A stretch of DNA of 64,000 bases from Typhlomys cinereus (lineage: Eukaryota; Chordata; Mammalia; Rodentia; Platacanthomyidae). Shown here piece by piece: positions 47,095 through 59,502 of this stretch. Numbering within the stretch: position 1 is the stretch's first letter; each line of letters starts with the position of its first letter. Location: positions 897,602 through 961,601 of the forward strand of contig JALPQD010000514.1 of assembly GCA_023101885.1 (NCBI GenBank). The letters run 5' to 3'. The notes beneath the pieces were generated by a model. It had not been told where the DNA came from and searched no databases. It saw only the letters and a list, made by a program, of their open reading frames with translations. The position numbers and the translations under genes were made by a program.

Positions 47095-48240
47095 CTTGGG
47101 GTTCTATAACTGTATTCACATTCACATTTGTGCCTGCAAAACCAACACCACAAATACAGTGCTGGGGTCTTCTTCCAACTGGAGCTGCAGCTGCAGCAGC
47201 CACAGTCCCTACTTGTTTGATAGAGAAACACATGTCCAGGCTTTGCAGTGTGAGCAGGAAGCTCCAGAGCACCCTGCAAATCAGCTAAAACTGTTGTGCC
47301 CTTGAGTCTGCAGTTCTTGGACCCTGGGCACTTCAGAGTCATTCAGGCATCTGCTCCCATGTGCTGTTGCAGACTGACTTCTTTTTCAGCGGATCTAACC
47401 TCCTCTTCAGCCACACTTTCTTGGGTGCCATCGTTACTCACAGTTCTTTTCTGGGAAAACTGCAACTTTCCTAAGCCTTCCCATTATTCTTTCCCTCACA
47501 ATTCTCTTAGTAAATAACTAAAAGCAGCTAGCAATAATTATGTCACAGTCTGAATGGTGAGTTGGTTTGAAATTTCCCCAGATAAATTAGCCCATTACTT
47601 TTAAATTTAGCCTTCCACAGAGTCTCAGGATAGAAGCAAATGTCTCTGATCCAATACTCAGTAAAGTGGTTCTCATCTGAATCATAAGCCAGCCTTTACT
47701 GTCTGTCCGTCTGTTGGCACTCTGGTCTTCTGAGACAGTGTCTGAATCTCCCGTTAAGCTCTGCTAATAGCATTGGAAAACTTCTCACTCTGTCTCCAAC
47801 TTTTTCCAGTTCCTCCCTCAGATCTACTTAAAGGCTTCTGAACCACATCAGGAAGATTCAGCAACAGCCCCACTTTTCTGGTACCAGTTTTCTGAGTTAG
47901 ACTTTGTGTTGCTGTTAGAAAACAGCTGATAAAAGTAACTTAGAGGAAGGAATTAGGCTTGTGATTCCAGAGGCTTCAGTCCATCGTGGTAACGGTATGG
48001 AGCAGAGCAGAATAGTTCAGTTCACGTTGGGGCACATTGAAACCCTGCTGTGCTAGCTGGTTTTCTCCTCCAGCTACATTTCGTCTGAGTCATCATTATC
48101 TGAGGTGATTAAGGGCAGATCCTCCCTCATTTAATTCTTTCTGGAAACACCCCACAGACACATATAGTGATGTGGTTTGCTTAATCTTCTCAGTCCAGTA
48201 AATTGACTATCAAGATTAACCATCATAACCCCTTTACAAT
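47095..48240 (-). mobile_element. MaLR relic: internal region plus LTR, reversed
   Basis: 47095-47890 follows reversed MST/THE1-like internal sequence: gcagctagcaataattatgt, gagttggtttgaaatttccc, gccagcctttactgtctgtc, and ending cttttctggtaccagttttc. The LTR (47895-48240) begins agttagactttgtgttgctg and ends near tatcaagattaaccatcat. It is a degenerate ERVL-MaLR copy with no coding capacity, antisense to STAM in intron 2. Confidence 0.6.
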
Positions 48241-48384
48241 TATCTAGAACTTTTTTTTTTTTTTTGCTGTTGCCCCTCCCCCATTTGTGGGGTGGCACCT
48301 GCCATTACCCACAGCAGGGTTTGCAGCAAGCACCTTTATCTGCTGAGCCAACTTACTGGCCATTATTATTATTATTGTTTTCAT

Positions 48385-48517
48385 TCTTTTGAGACAGGGT
48401 ATTGAGTAGTTCACGCTGGTTTCAAACCCACTATGTAACTGAGATCACTTCTGATCTTCCTGCCTCTGCCTCCCAAGTGCTGGGATTACAGCATGTGCCA
48501 CCATATCTGACTCTTGG
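48385..48517 (-). mobile_element. B1 SINE, reversed
   Basis: The text tgagacagggtattgagtag, gatcttcctgcctctgcctc, caagtgctgggattacagca and gtgccaccatatctgac is a clear reversed B1. A further SINE scrap (ttatctgctgagccaactta) lies just left at 48270-48362. Confidence 0.85.
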
Positions 48518-48534
48518 AACTCTTTCTTTTACTT

Positions 48535-48795
48535 TGTTTTGTGTGTGTGAATGGTGTAGATGTGTGTTTGTTTGTGTATGAGTATGCAGCTATACATGAA
48601 GGCCAGAAGTTGACATCTTGCTCCGTACCTCACTAATTTTCCTGAGATGGAGTGTTACACTGAACCTAGAGCTCTCTGTACTTACCTGTTTCTCTAATGC
48701 TGGGATTGTAAATGGGCGCCACTATGCCTAGCTTTTCACAGAAGTGCTTAGAACCTTAACTTAGGTCCAGTCACTATACAAACTAAAACATCTAC
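48535..48795 (-). mobile_element. Composite SINE (B4-like), reversed
   Basis: A TG-rich start, aggccagaagttgacatctt, gaacctagagctctctgtac, taatgctgggattgtaaatg and gccactatgcctagcttttc indicate a tRNA/B1 composite in reverse. Confidence 0.55.
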
Positions 48796-49257
48796 CTAGT
48801 CCTTATATTCCATCCTCCAATTTCTAGCTTTTTCAGGCTTGCCGAATTCTGATTCTTTCTGCTCAATTCAGTGAAATCACTCTATTCATAGGATTGATCC
48901 ACCTCCTTGTTCTGTAATTCAGAAACTAAATTTGGGTAACAGGTATACACTGATATATGGAAAGTATCTCTAGGCAGAAAGTTGAGGCACACCTGTGACT
49001 TATCTATATTCAGATTGTTTTCTTTCTTGAGAATTACCATACACTACTGTCTATGGCATATTCCCCAATCAGTTACGCTACTTAATTCATTTGCAATGCT
49101 GAGGGACAATCCAGGATTTTGTACATTGCTAGCACATTTTGAGTTCCATGCACAATCCTTTATTTTTAATTTACAGTAAACTTATTTGTATTCAGGGAGT
49201 TGATTGAGAGAAAAAAACAAGGCAAAGAAATACAAAACAAAAAGTAAATACAAATGT

Positions 49258-49347
49258 GGGCTGAGAATGTACCTCAGTGGTAGAGTACCACCTCAATATG
49301 CAGATAGGCTGAAATAAACTCCTAGCACCGCACAAACAGAAAACAAA
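49258..49347 (+). mobile_element. ID-like SINE
   Basis: The text gggctgagaatgtacctcag, tggtagagtaccacctcaat and an A-rich end show the ID layout; the B-box side is decayed. Confidence 0.55.
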
Positions 49348-50108
49348 AGTAAGATTCTTTCTTGGTTACTTTAATAATCATAACTGCTAGAGACAATTGT
49401 CTTTCATGAGAAAGTTCAAAGAATGAGGTCTTACTGTAGGATGGCTGGTAATTACTGTCTGGTGTTAGAAATTCAGCCTGAAGTTCTTTTGGATAGATCG
49501 TTGAATGTGGCACTGTCTTTTCAGACAGGTTTGAAGAGGAGAATGGCCACATAGGCCAAGCAGAAGTAGATGAGTGTTTGGTTTCATGCGTCACAACTAC
49601 CAAAGTGTCTTTCCATGTTGCAGCACATACTTCGTCAGACTCCCTATTTGAGCTTGTTTCTCATTGCAAAGATTTTGGCTGTACTAAGCCACTGTAACTT
49701 TGCCATGGTGGGCTATCATGACCTTATCTGTTGTGGTTCTCCATGGCCTCTGAATAATTTATTCCACCAGTTCCTGCTGCACATCTTTCTGCACTTTCCA
49801 TCTCACCTTTCCCTCACAGTTCTATAGAGCTGGAAGCCAGCTGCTGGGTCTCCAGGGACAGATGGCCGACATAGCCCAGACCTAGACGGACCTGCTGCCA
49901 CTGCAAAGCCATGGAATGTTGCCTCTTAAAATGCTTTAGGTGCTTTAAGTGTGTTTTTTTACAGTAGGAATATAAATCTTGCTACATTTAATCCATTATT
50001 TAATTCAATTAAAATTGAAGCCTTGGTCTACCATTATTTTTTTTCAGAAATGAATTTTTACCACACTTTCCATTTGCATAGTAGTCTATACTAAAAGAGA
50101 AAAAAAAC
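49348..50108. other. STAM intron 2, unassigned
   Basis: A 93-codon minus-strand frame (49322-49603) has a varied, protein-like composition, but it matches no family I recognise and has no splice sites or poly(A) tail. The rest shows nothing. Confidence 0.4.
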
Positions 50109-50122
50109 CTAGACATATTCTT

Positions 50123-53100
50123 TCTTTATTACACATTTTATTTTTGCCTAATCATACAAGCTCAATAGGTACCCCTCTCTTCTCTCTTTCCCTTCTCCCC
50201 CTCCCCGTCGTCTCTCATTACACTCTCTCCTCTTTCCCCTTCCCTCTCATCTCCTTCTTTTTCTCCCCCAGAGCATCCATTTATGTGTTCACTAAACTTC
50301 CCTGTGAGTCCTCTACTTTAATGATGGTATCCTACTGGCTGAAGCCTTCTCCCCTGAGATCAGTACTAGACTTTGGGGGATTGTTCACATGTCAGCCATT
50401 GTGCAGGTCAGGCAAGGTCCAATCACGTTATGGTTATATTCTGGATGCTGCAGCCCTGACTTGTGTGGAGTATCTTGCATATCATTGGCCCTCCCCATTT
50501 TTTAGCTCTTACAATCTTGCCGCCTCCCCACTTCTGCAAGGTTCCCTGAGCTTTAGGATGGGGAGAGATTTGTCTGGTCTGGTTCCAGGTGACTATTATA
50601 GGGTCTTTGGTGTTCTGAATTATGGTTTGTTGTTGTTTTCAGTTTTGCTTTCCTGCACTGCCCTGGACTGAATCCTGATTGGTATCGGAGGTCATCTCCT
50701 TTGAATAAATCATTAAGTGGGTTTGGAACTACGATCCATTTATTAGGAGTACATAACGCATCCAACTTTCTGGATCTGGGGTACTTCAATCAATGTAATT
50801 TCTTCTAATTTCATCCATTTCCCAGCAAGTTTCATTAGTTCACCTTTTTTGATGGCCAAGTAGCACTCCATTGTATAAATGTACCACATTTTCATTATCC
50901 ATTTGTCAACTGTTAGGCATTTGGGTTGATTCCATGACTTTGCTGTTGTAGATAGTGCTGCAGTGAACATGGTGATGCTCGTATCACTGTAGTGAATTGC
51001 TGCATTTTGGGCAATTATTCCTAATAGTGAATAGCAGGATCATGCGGCATTTCAGTCTTTAACTTTTTTAGAAATTGCCAGAGTGGTTATATAAGCCTGC
51101 ATTCCCACCAGCAGTGTATGAGAGTTCCCTTCTCTCCACATTCTCGCCAACATTTGGTGTTGTTTGTACTGTGGATTTTTGCCATCCTGACTAGGTTAAG
51201 ATGATATCTCAGGGTAATTTTGATTTGCATTTCCTTAATGGCTAGGGATGTGAAGCATTTTTAAAGATATTTGTGAGATATTTCAATTTTGTCCCTGGAA
51301 AAGCTTCTTTTGAGTTCTGAAGCCCATTTTCTAATTGGGCTATTTATCTCCTTGGTGTTTAGTTTTTTAAGTTCTTTGTGCTCTCTGGATAATAGAACTC
51401 TATCACATATGTGGTTAGTGAAAATTTTCTCCCATTCTATTGGTTGCCTTTTTGCTTAGTTTACAATCTCTTTAGCTGAACAGAAGCTCTTTAATTTCAT
51501 AAGATCCTACTTCATGAGTGTTGATTCTAGTGACTGCTATTGGATTTCTGTTTAGTAACTGTTGGCTTAGTCCAATCAGCTAGAAGGAGTTCCCTACCCT
51601 TTCAACTCGAGTTTTTATAGTCTCTGGCCTAATATTAAAGTCCTTGATCCATTTGAAATTAGTTTTTGTGCATGGTGATAAGTATGGGTCCAATTTTAAT
51701 CTTCTGCATGTGGATATCCAGTTTTGCCAGCACCAATTGTTGAATATACTTACTGTTCTTTTGATCTATATGTCTATTTTGGAGTCAGTATCATTTGTAG
51801 TATAGATTAAGGTTTGGTATGGTAATACCTCCAACAGTGTTTTTGTTACTCAGGATTATTTTTGCTATTCTGGCCCTTTTTGTGCTTCCATATGAATTTT
51901 GAGATTGTTTGGTCAGTTTCTTTAGAGAATTGCTTTGGGATTTTGATTGGTATAAGCATTGAATCTGTATATTGCTTTTGGTAGGATGGTCGTTTTTATG
52001 ATGTTGATTCTGCCAATCCAGGAGCATGGGAGGTCTTTCCACCTTCTGGTGTCCTTTGCAATTTCTTTCTTTAGGGTTTTAAAATTTTCATTATAAAGGC
52101 CTCTCACTTCTTCAGTTAGATTTTATACCAAGATATTCCATTCCTTTAGGGGCTGTAGTAAACGGGGTTGCTTCTCTTAGGATTTTTTTACTTTTTCATC
52201 CTTGGTATAGGAAGGCCACTGATATTTTCCACGTTTATTTTGTAACCTGCTACTCCGCTCAACTTATGTATTAGTTCCAGGAGTTTCTTGGTGGAATTTT
52301 TAGGATCACTCAGATACATGATCATGCCATCTGTAAACAGAGATATATTGACTTCTTTCTTTCTGATTTAAATCCCTTTTATCTGCGTCTCCTGTCTGAT
52401 GGCTCTAGGTAAGACTTCAGGTACAATATCGAATAGAAGTAGTGAGAGTGGACAGACTTGTCTAGTTCCGGATTTAAATGGGAATGCTTCAGGTTTTTCC
52501 CTATTTAGTATAATCTGGCTGTTGGCTTGTTGTGTACAGCTTTTATTATGTTGATATAAGTCCTTCTATTCCAACTCTCTCTAGGGTTTTGATCAAAAGG
52601 ATGTTGGATCTTGTCAAAAGCTTTTTCTGCATCTGTTGAGAGTATCATGTGGTCTTGTACTTTGGATTGGTTTATATGATGGATTACATTTATTAATTTG
52701 CTATGTTGAGCCAACCTTGTTTGCCTGGAATGAAACCTACTTGATCTCAGTGAATGATATTTTTGATATGTTTTTGAATCTGATTTGCTAAGATTTTGTT
52801 GAGAATCCTTGTATCTGTGTTCATCAAAGAGATTTTCTTTTTTAAGTGTATCTTTATTAGGTTTTGGGATTGGTATGATACTAGCTTCATAGAAAGAATT
52901 TCGAAGTGTTCTTTCTTTTGCTGTTTTATGGACTAGTTTAAGGAGTGGTGGTGTTAGTTGTTCTTTAAATGGTTGTAGAATTCTGTGCTGAATCTATCTA
53001 TCTGGTCCAGGATATTTTTTGGTGGGAAGATTCGAGATTACTTCATCAATTTCCTTATTTGTTATAAGACTATTTAAATAGTTCAAAACTTCCTAATTCA

Positions 53101-53718
53101 ATTTAGGTAAGTTGTGCTTACTCAGAAATTCACCCATTTCTTTCGGGTTATCAAATTTCATGGAGTATAAGTTTTTGAAATATGACCTTATAATTCTCTG
53201 AATTTCTTGGGTATCAGTTGTGCTAACTCCATTTTCATTTCTAATTTTGTTAGTTTGTGTTTTCTCTCTCTCTTGATTTTGGTTAAGTTAGCTAGGAGTT
53301 TGTCAATCTTTTATTGATTTTTTTTTTTTTTCAAAGAACCAGCTTTTCATTTGGTTGATTCTTTGTATTTCCTTATCTCAATTTTGGATATTTCTCCCCT
53401 GATTTTGCTAATCTGCTCTCTTCTGCTTTTGGTTTGGATTGCTCTTGTGTCTCTAAAGCTTTAAGCTACATTGCTAAATTATTTACTTTTGACGTTTCCA
53501 GTTTTTTGATATAGGCATTGAGATCTATAAACTTACATCTGGAACAGCTTTCATTGTGTCCCAGTGATTTTGATATGTTGTATTTTCATTATCGTTCACT
53601 TCTAGGAAATCTTGAATTTCCTTTTTTGATTTCTTTCTGAACCTATTTCTCATTCAGCATCACAGTGTCTAATTTCCAAGAATTAGTGTATTTTCTGATA
53701 TTAGTTGTGTTGTGATGA
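50123..53718 (-). mobile_element. 3.6-kb 5'-truncated L1, antisense in STAM intron 2
   Basis: A perfect 14-bp target-site duplication (ctagacatattctt) lies at 50109-50122 and 53719-53732. Reading leftwards there is ORF2 from just before the RT domain, the RT domain (AEKAFDKIQHPF at about 52505-52714), the C-terminal part (WYIYTMECYLAIK, 50743-50970), then the polypurine 3' UTR and A-rich tail. The frame is broken many times. The catalytic FADD motif reads FTDG at 52323-52337, so the second aspartate is lost. It is immobile. The right duplication copy ends 19 nt before STAM exon 3. Confidence 0.95.
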
Positions 53719-53751
53719 CTAGACATATTCTTAATTATTAATTTTTTTTAG

Positions 53752-53827
53752 ACCTAAAGACTGTCTTCGCTCCATTATGAGAAGGGTGAACCATAAAGAT
53801 CCTCATGTTGCTATGCAAGCTTTAACT
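53752..53827 (+). CDS. STAM: STAM coding exon 3 (residues 42-67)
   Basis: Encodes [20 protein letters not shown] and AMQALT, a core VHS segment with the typical [10 protein letters not shown] stretch. The acceptor is attattaattttttttag, with only eight consecutive T. The exon completes Gly42 and ends on a full codon (phase 0) before act|gtaagt. Just 33 nt of pre-insertion sequence separate it from the antisense L1 to its left. Intron 3, to its right, is only 87 bp. Confidence 0.97.
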
Positions 53828-53914
53828 GTAAGTAGCTTTATCTTAAGCAATAGGTACCATTAAATTTTAGGTAAAATAAATGAGCACTTTTAATTGCTGA
53901 TTTTATTTTTTTAG

Positions 53915-54010
53915 CTTCTAGGAGCATGTGTATCAAACTGTGGCAAAATTTTTCATTTAGAAGTTTGTTCAAGAGATTTTGCTAGTGAAGTAAGCAACGT
54001 ATTAAACAAG
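53915..54010 (+). CDS. STAM: STAM coding exon 4 (residues 68-99)
   Basis: Encodes [20 protein letters not shown] and [12 protein letters not shown], middle VHS helices including the conserved [14 protein letters not shown] motif. Both flanking introns are phase 0: the acceptor is ttttatttttttag and the donor is aag|gtaagg. Confidence 0.97.
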
Positions 54011-54751
54011 GTAAGGAATGTTATTTTCAAAGATAAGGTAGTATGTCATGCATTTTCTGTCAAATTCTGCCATTTTAGATCCGAATGAACGTGTGTTTGT
54101 GTGTATATATTATATAAGTATTATGTGTTGCTGAAAAGATTATAAGCCATGTAAATCTGAATTTTTGTTATTTGAATACGATATATATGAGAGATACCTA
54201 TAATGCCTTTCATCTGTTAAGAAAGCATATATATTCCTATTTCTAATTAAATAATACAGTCTATTGTGCTGTTTTTATAATCATTTTTATAGCCAAAAAA
54301 ATACTCTCCTAATATAGAACCTTTATAAAACAAAACAAAGAAGCAAGGGGAAAAACAATCTAACAAAGTACCAGTTGCTGCTGAATATCTCTGGAATGTG
54401 AGCAAAGCCACACCAGCTGGTCCAGAAGTGAAGTTCTTGCTGGGAGCTTCCTCTAAACCCATCTAGGATAGGGCAGGTTATAATCCCAGGGAAAGAATCA
54501 GTAAATGCAGCATCTGTAGGTGGAGCTTAGGGCAGCAGTGTCTTCATGATGGAGAATGAAAAAGGAGATCTATCCAGGTGTGTCTGCAGTAAGGAAGGTC
54601 AAGCTGTAAAGTTTATGTGAAGGTTACATTTTAGGATGCAGGTTTGCTCAGGGCAAAGGCAGGTTTTTCTGTCTTTATTAATAAAATTGATTCTGTATTA
54701 AATGATTATCCATGAAGCTTGTATTATTTCATAATTTTTTCTGTTTCTCAG
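54011..54751. other. STAM: STAM intron 4
   Basis: 741 bp, AT-rich at the left. The middle (54350-54600) is of more even composition but matches no repeat I know. No exon-like sequence is present. Confidence 0.6.
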
Positions 54752-54898
54752 GGTCATCCTAAAGTATGTGAAAAATTGAAAGCTCTTATGGTTGAATGGA
54801 CAGATGAATTTAAGAATGACCCGCAGCTTAGTTTAATATCAGCAATGATTAAGAATCTTAAGGAACAAGGCGTTACTTTCCCTGCTATTGGCTCTCAG
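54752..54898 (+). CDS. STAM: STAM coding exon 5 (residues 100-148)
   Basis: Encodes [20 protein letters not shown] then [20 protein letters not shown] and VTFPAIGSQ, the last VHS helices and the start of the linker. Phase 0 at both ends; acceptor ttttttctgtttctcag, donor cag|gtattt, which is weaker than the other donors here (gtattt rather than gtaagt). Confidence 0.97.
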
Positions 54899-57800
54899 GT
54901 ATTTGGTAAAGTCAAGTGTGCTGCAGTTTGTTTTTCTATAATGATTATTTACTTATATATTTTCATATTCATAGTTACCTTTACTGCTTCAGAGTAGTTA
55001 TTTTGTTACAGACTTGCATTCAAAGCTCAAAAAAGTTATAGCGGATTATTAATATGCTCCAATCTCTGCTTTCCCTGCATCTCCTTTTCATAAGTGAGTA
55101 AATTTAACATTTTGTATTTTAAATTTTTTTTACATAATTTTAAAAAAAATGATGATGGACAAGGAGGAATAGAGATAAGGCAGGTGCAGGCTCCCATTGC
55201 CAGATGTGCAGGTGTGTCAGTGTGCACACAGGCCCTTTATAGGCTAAGCCCTCTTGCTGGCTGCTACAGTTTTAATATAGTAGGACTGCATTGTATCAAG
55301 TAATGTAGATGATCTTGCTAAATGCTCTTAATGCTCTGATTTTATCTACAAAAAATCATAGCTTGAAAATCAGAGTATCATTAAAATTAGGACTAAATTT
55401 GTGAGGAAACTTGACACTGAGTGGCGCTTACCCAGCACCAGCTAGTGGTTGGCCTCCTGCCAGCCTTTCATGGAATTTATCAGAATTGTGTGTCCAGACC
55501 AGGTTGCAAAAGACAGGAATTGTGCAGTGAAGACTGGCAGGAGCATTTATTGATCTATTGGTGTGGAAATTAAGGCTTTTTTTTTCAAATATTTAGGACA
55601 TGAAAGGCCATTATAACATTAAAATCTTTGTTCTTGCGATATAGATGTGAGTTGGCAAAAGCTGGTTTTATTTTTGTTGCCATTTTTCAGCTTTAGAAAA
55701 ATTGTAAACTTGATATAAAGTAAAATATGAGCTAGAATGGTGATTGTTTTTGTAGTTTCTGAAAAGCTTGTCTTTTAAAACTGCATATGGAATGACATGT
55801 GTAACTACAAAAATGCCAAGCTTCCTCTGGCCAGGGCCCCTAAGTTGCTTAGATCATTGATACAGTGTCATAGACAGAATATTATCAGACAAGTTTAACA
55901 AAAGCCACTGAAAATAGATTTTTCCAACTGTATTTCTTTTGTTCTGGGACAAAAGAATGTAATGTAAGAATACCAAAAAAACCCATACTTGAGTCTCTTA
56001 GCCTATACTGATACAGTTCTGTTAGCTCTTCTGATGAGGCAATAACAGAACTGTGAAAAGGGTACAATTCTGGATTGTATAGAGATTCCTCCACAGGCTT
56101 TAAAAGATCAACCTATTTGTGGCTAAATTCACCAGCAAGTGATAAAATCATTTAACTGATAAAATCTGTCTCTGAAAGGTGCACTTTTGAATTTCAAAAG
56201 TATGTGATTGTTAACATTGATGTTATAGCCAGGTGTGGGTCATAATTGAGAGTACTTAGAGTTGTATGTAAGTGAGCCTAAAGAAGTTTTTTCTCACCAG
56301 TTTTTTCTAAAAAGAAGTACTTGTGCATTTGGCAATGTAAAATACAGGGAGTGAAGCATCTTGAGCTTTATTTTATAGTCCTGTTGAATATTTTACCTTT
56401 CATTACACCCAACATATATTTTATTGATTGTTTCTAGTATTTAGTATTAGTACATTGCTCTGAGAGTGTTTAGTCAGGTGAGAGAGCCAGAGATGCAGTT
56501 ACACTGCAACCTGGGACTTCTGCTTTCTGCTGTGTTCCAGTCACTTCTCAATACTATTATGTGATAATTTGAATATCTTTTTAGAATTCCACATTCTTTA
56601 ATTGATTGTGGTATGCATTTGTAATCTCTTCAGGTCCATATTCTATCATTTGGCATTTTAAAGAAAGAAACATTAAAAATATATAGCTTCATTTGTTTCC
56701 TACCTTAACGTGCCTTGTATTACTTTTGTTATATGAATTAGTTTTGCATACATTATTATGAATTCCTAAGATGAATGTTACTCTTTTGATTTAATCTCCG
56801 AATGGGCCTTATCTGATTTTTTAAAACTATATATGTTGAGCCTAGGAGATGGCTCAGCTCAAAACAATGCTTGATGACCTGAGTTTGATCCTTGCACCCA
56901 TGTAAAGGTGTAAGAAGAGAACTGATTTCACAAAGTTATCTTCTGACCTCCACATGCATACTTGCTGAGTGTGCCATAATAGAACAAAATGAATTTCAAA
57001 AAGGTACATATGTCAGTTTGATCTTCTAAGTAGGGTTGTGTTGTGCCCCTGAGAAACAGATATTGCAGTTGTTCTCATGTTACTGGTAAGATGCTCAAGG
57101 CACAGGAGGTTAATGCACAGCAAGAAAGTGGGGATTGTGGTGTTTGAACCTCTATCCCTTGGCTTGTGTACTAGCCATCCATCTCATAGCATCTGGCTTG
57201 AAGGTATTACCAAAAGATCACGGAGAAGTGAATACTTAATTAAACGGTTTAGGAGTGTTTCATTGAGAACTTGAATTTTTGGCTACTTAGAGTTGACACT
57301 GTAGTTACAGTTACATGGTAAAACATAACGAACCAGGGGGGACATTGTAAGTAGGAACCAGTGTGTGTTGTGTCACATTCCACTTTGCAGCTTTTCAGAA
57401 GTTTGTACTAGCCTCTAGTAACTGGTAAAACAGGTGAAAAAGAGACTGGCAAAATAAGTTGGATTTTAATTTATATTGAATACATGGAAAGCAGAGGCTT
57501 AGTAACATATTGTCAAAATTAACTACTTGTATTTTGGTTTATAAATATTATTTTAAGGCAATTTATAATCTGAGTTCATAAAGATAAAATTCTGCTTTTT
57601 GATCTGGAGGGAAACAACTAAATATAATTTGAATTTGGTATTAAAATATTTGAAAGCTGCTTATTTTTAAAATAATCACCTGCTTTCCCATCCTGTTCCC
57701 TTTTCTGGTTTTAGAATTTTTCTGAAGTTCTTTCCTTTCTGACTTATTTCCTGACTTTGGCGTAACATCTTTGTACAACTCTGGTAGAATGTGCATGGTC

Positions 57801-57983
57801 TGTTCTCAATGTCCAGTTGTTTGCCGTGTTTTCCTATTTCCTATTCTTCCTTTCCTCTCAAGGTGGAAGTCTCTCCAGGTTCAGTTTTCCTCTTCAGGAA
57901 TCTAGTGGGTTGTTAAGAGGTTTTGTAAGTTCTTAGATTAGATGTAGTAACCTTTAAACATTGTGTTTCTTTCTCTATGTTAG
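54899..57983. other. STAM: STAM intron 5
   Basis: 3.1 kb, mostly AT-rich with nothing recognised. A partial reversed SINE-like patch (55130-55265) has gcaggctcccattgccagat and ccctcttgctggctgcta. A sense B2-like SINE lies at 56846-57003 (agatggctcagctcaaaaca, tgacctgagtttgatccttg, tatcttctgacctccacatg). Confidence 0.55.
56846..57003 (+). mobile_element. B2/B3-like SINE
   Basis: It has a box A-like gatggctcagctc and box B-like gagtttgatcc, then the B3-like ttctgacctccacatgcata body. No TG run is retained. Confidence 0.65.
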
Positions 57984-58074
57984 GCTGCGGAGCAAGCAAA
58001 AGCAAGTCCTGCTCTGGTAGCCAAGGATCCTGGCACTGTGGCTAACAAGAAGGAAGAAGAAGATCTAGCAAAAG
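57984..58074 (+). CDS. STAM: STAM coding exon 6 (residues 149-178 plus first base of 179)
   Basis: Encodes AAEQAKASPALVAKDPGTVA then NKKEEEDLAK, the linker and the acidic N-terminal half of the ubiquitin-interacting motif. The donor is g|gtatgt (phase 1), so the key UIM alanine (Ala179) is split by intron 6. Confidence 0.97.
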
Positions 58075-58249
58075 GTATGTTTTTAAGTCCTTGGAAGAGG
58101 GAAAAGGTAGTATCTGTGACTTAGCTTTTCCTTCCTTGTTTAAAGACCCAGCAGCTAACTTCAGCTGGAGCAGATGCCGCTGCCTTTGTCCTCTGTTCAG
58201 TGTCCTTTCCTTGCAGTAATCAGATGTGGCCTTTCAACGTTTATTTTTG

Positions 58250-58525
58250 TTACTTTATTTTGCACACGCAGGAGTGTGTATGTGTGTGTTTGTGTATCAG
58301 AGGGTGCTGTATTTCCCTGTGAAGGACCAAGGGTGATTTCAGGAATCATCTTGGATTGCTTCTACCTCCTTTTGGGGATTTCCCAGGCTTTGCCCACTAG
58401 AGCCAGAAGTACAGGCCGTTTCTGCCTGGGTTTTTTTTTTTTTTTATGTGGCACCTGGGATCTGAATTCAGGACCTTCTGCTTATAAGACTTAAGTCTTA
58501 ATCCTGAGCGATCTCTCCAGTCCTC
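58250..58525 (-). mobile_element. tRNA-derived SINE (older subfamily) in STAM intron 6
   Basis: The text gtgtatgtgtgtgtttgtgt, atcttggattgcttctacct, gggatctgaattcaggacct and gagcgatctctccagtcc is the reversed older subfamily. A poly(T) run at 58431-58445 has expanded inside the body. Confidence 0.82.
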
Positions 58526-59379
58526 AGTATATTTTTATAATATTTTCACTATACTGTACACCCAAACAGTACAGTCAAGTGGATTTTTCCCATCAGACTC
58601 TTCCTAAGTAGCACGTTCTAAGTGCTGACTTTTTTTTTGTCAGCATTGTTTGAGACTTGTTGGTGAACAGGCATCTGGTCAGCTTCTGCTTTCACTGCTA
58701 CTTCCAGTGCTCATATAGCTTTTTCTATCCTCCTGGTTGACTGTAGTATTAATTCTGATAGTGGTACAGTGAGTATCCTATCCTTGTGCATGTTCTCTTG
58801 AGTATATGTGACTGTCAGGTATTGTTAGGTCATGGGATGTGCATACTGTGTAACAGTATATGGAAGCCATGATTATGATTAATTATAATCTCTGAAAACA
58901 TTTCATATTGGTTGTCTAATTTTTGGGTATCCGATAGGTTCAAAACTGTTTGCATTATTATTATTGAAGATGAAATTTTTGTAAGCATGTTGGTTATTTG
59001 GATTTCATCTCAGATGAATTGTTTTCTTTCGTTAAGTTTTATTATTGTTGTTTGTGATATTTAGAGTCTATTAGATGTTAATCTGTTAGATGTTACAGCT
59101 ATAGCAAATACATCCCCTGGTTTTTGTCTTGTATTTTAACTTTTATAGTGACATGTTTTATCAGGTAAAAGTTTTAGTGGCAGTGCACATAAAGTCCTAA
59201 TTTCTGTACCCCTATCACTGAAGCAAAATGTTTTAATTTTTATGTCAGTCATTATTTTTTTCTTTTTTTGTTCTGGTAAGATTTTTATTTTTCACTTTTT
59301 ACTTTTTTTTTTTTTTTTGCCTTTTCTAACATCCCTTCCCCAGGGTTCTAAAATAATTTCCTGCATTGTCTTCTAATTA

Positions 59380-59441
59380 TTTTTTTAAATTTTATCTATT
59401 TATTTTGTGTGTGTGTGCATGTGCACATGTGCGTGTGTGCA

Positions 59442-59502
<61 letters not shown>

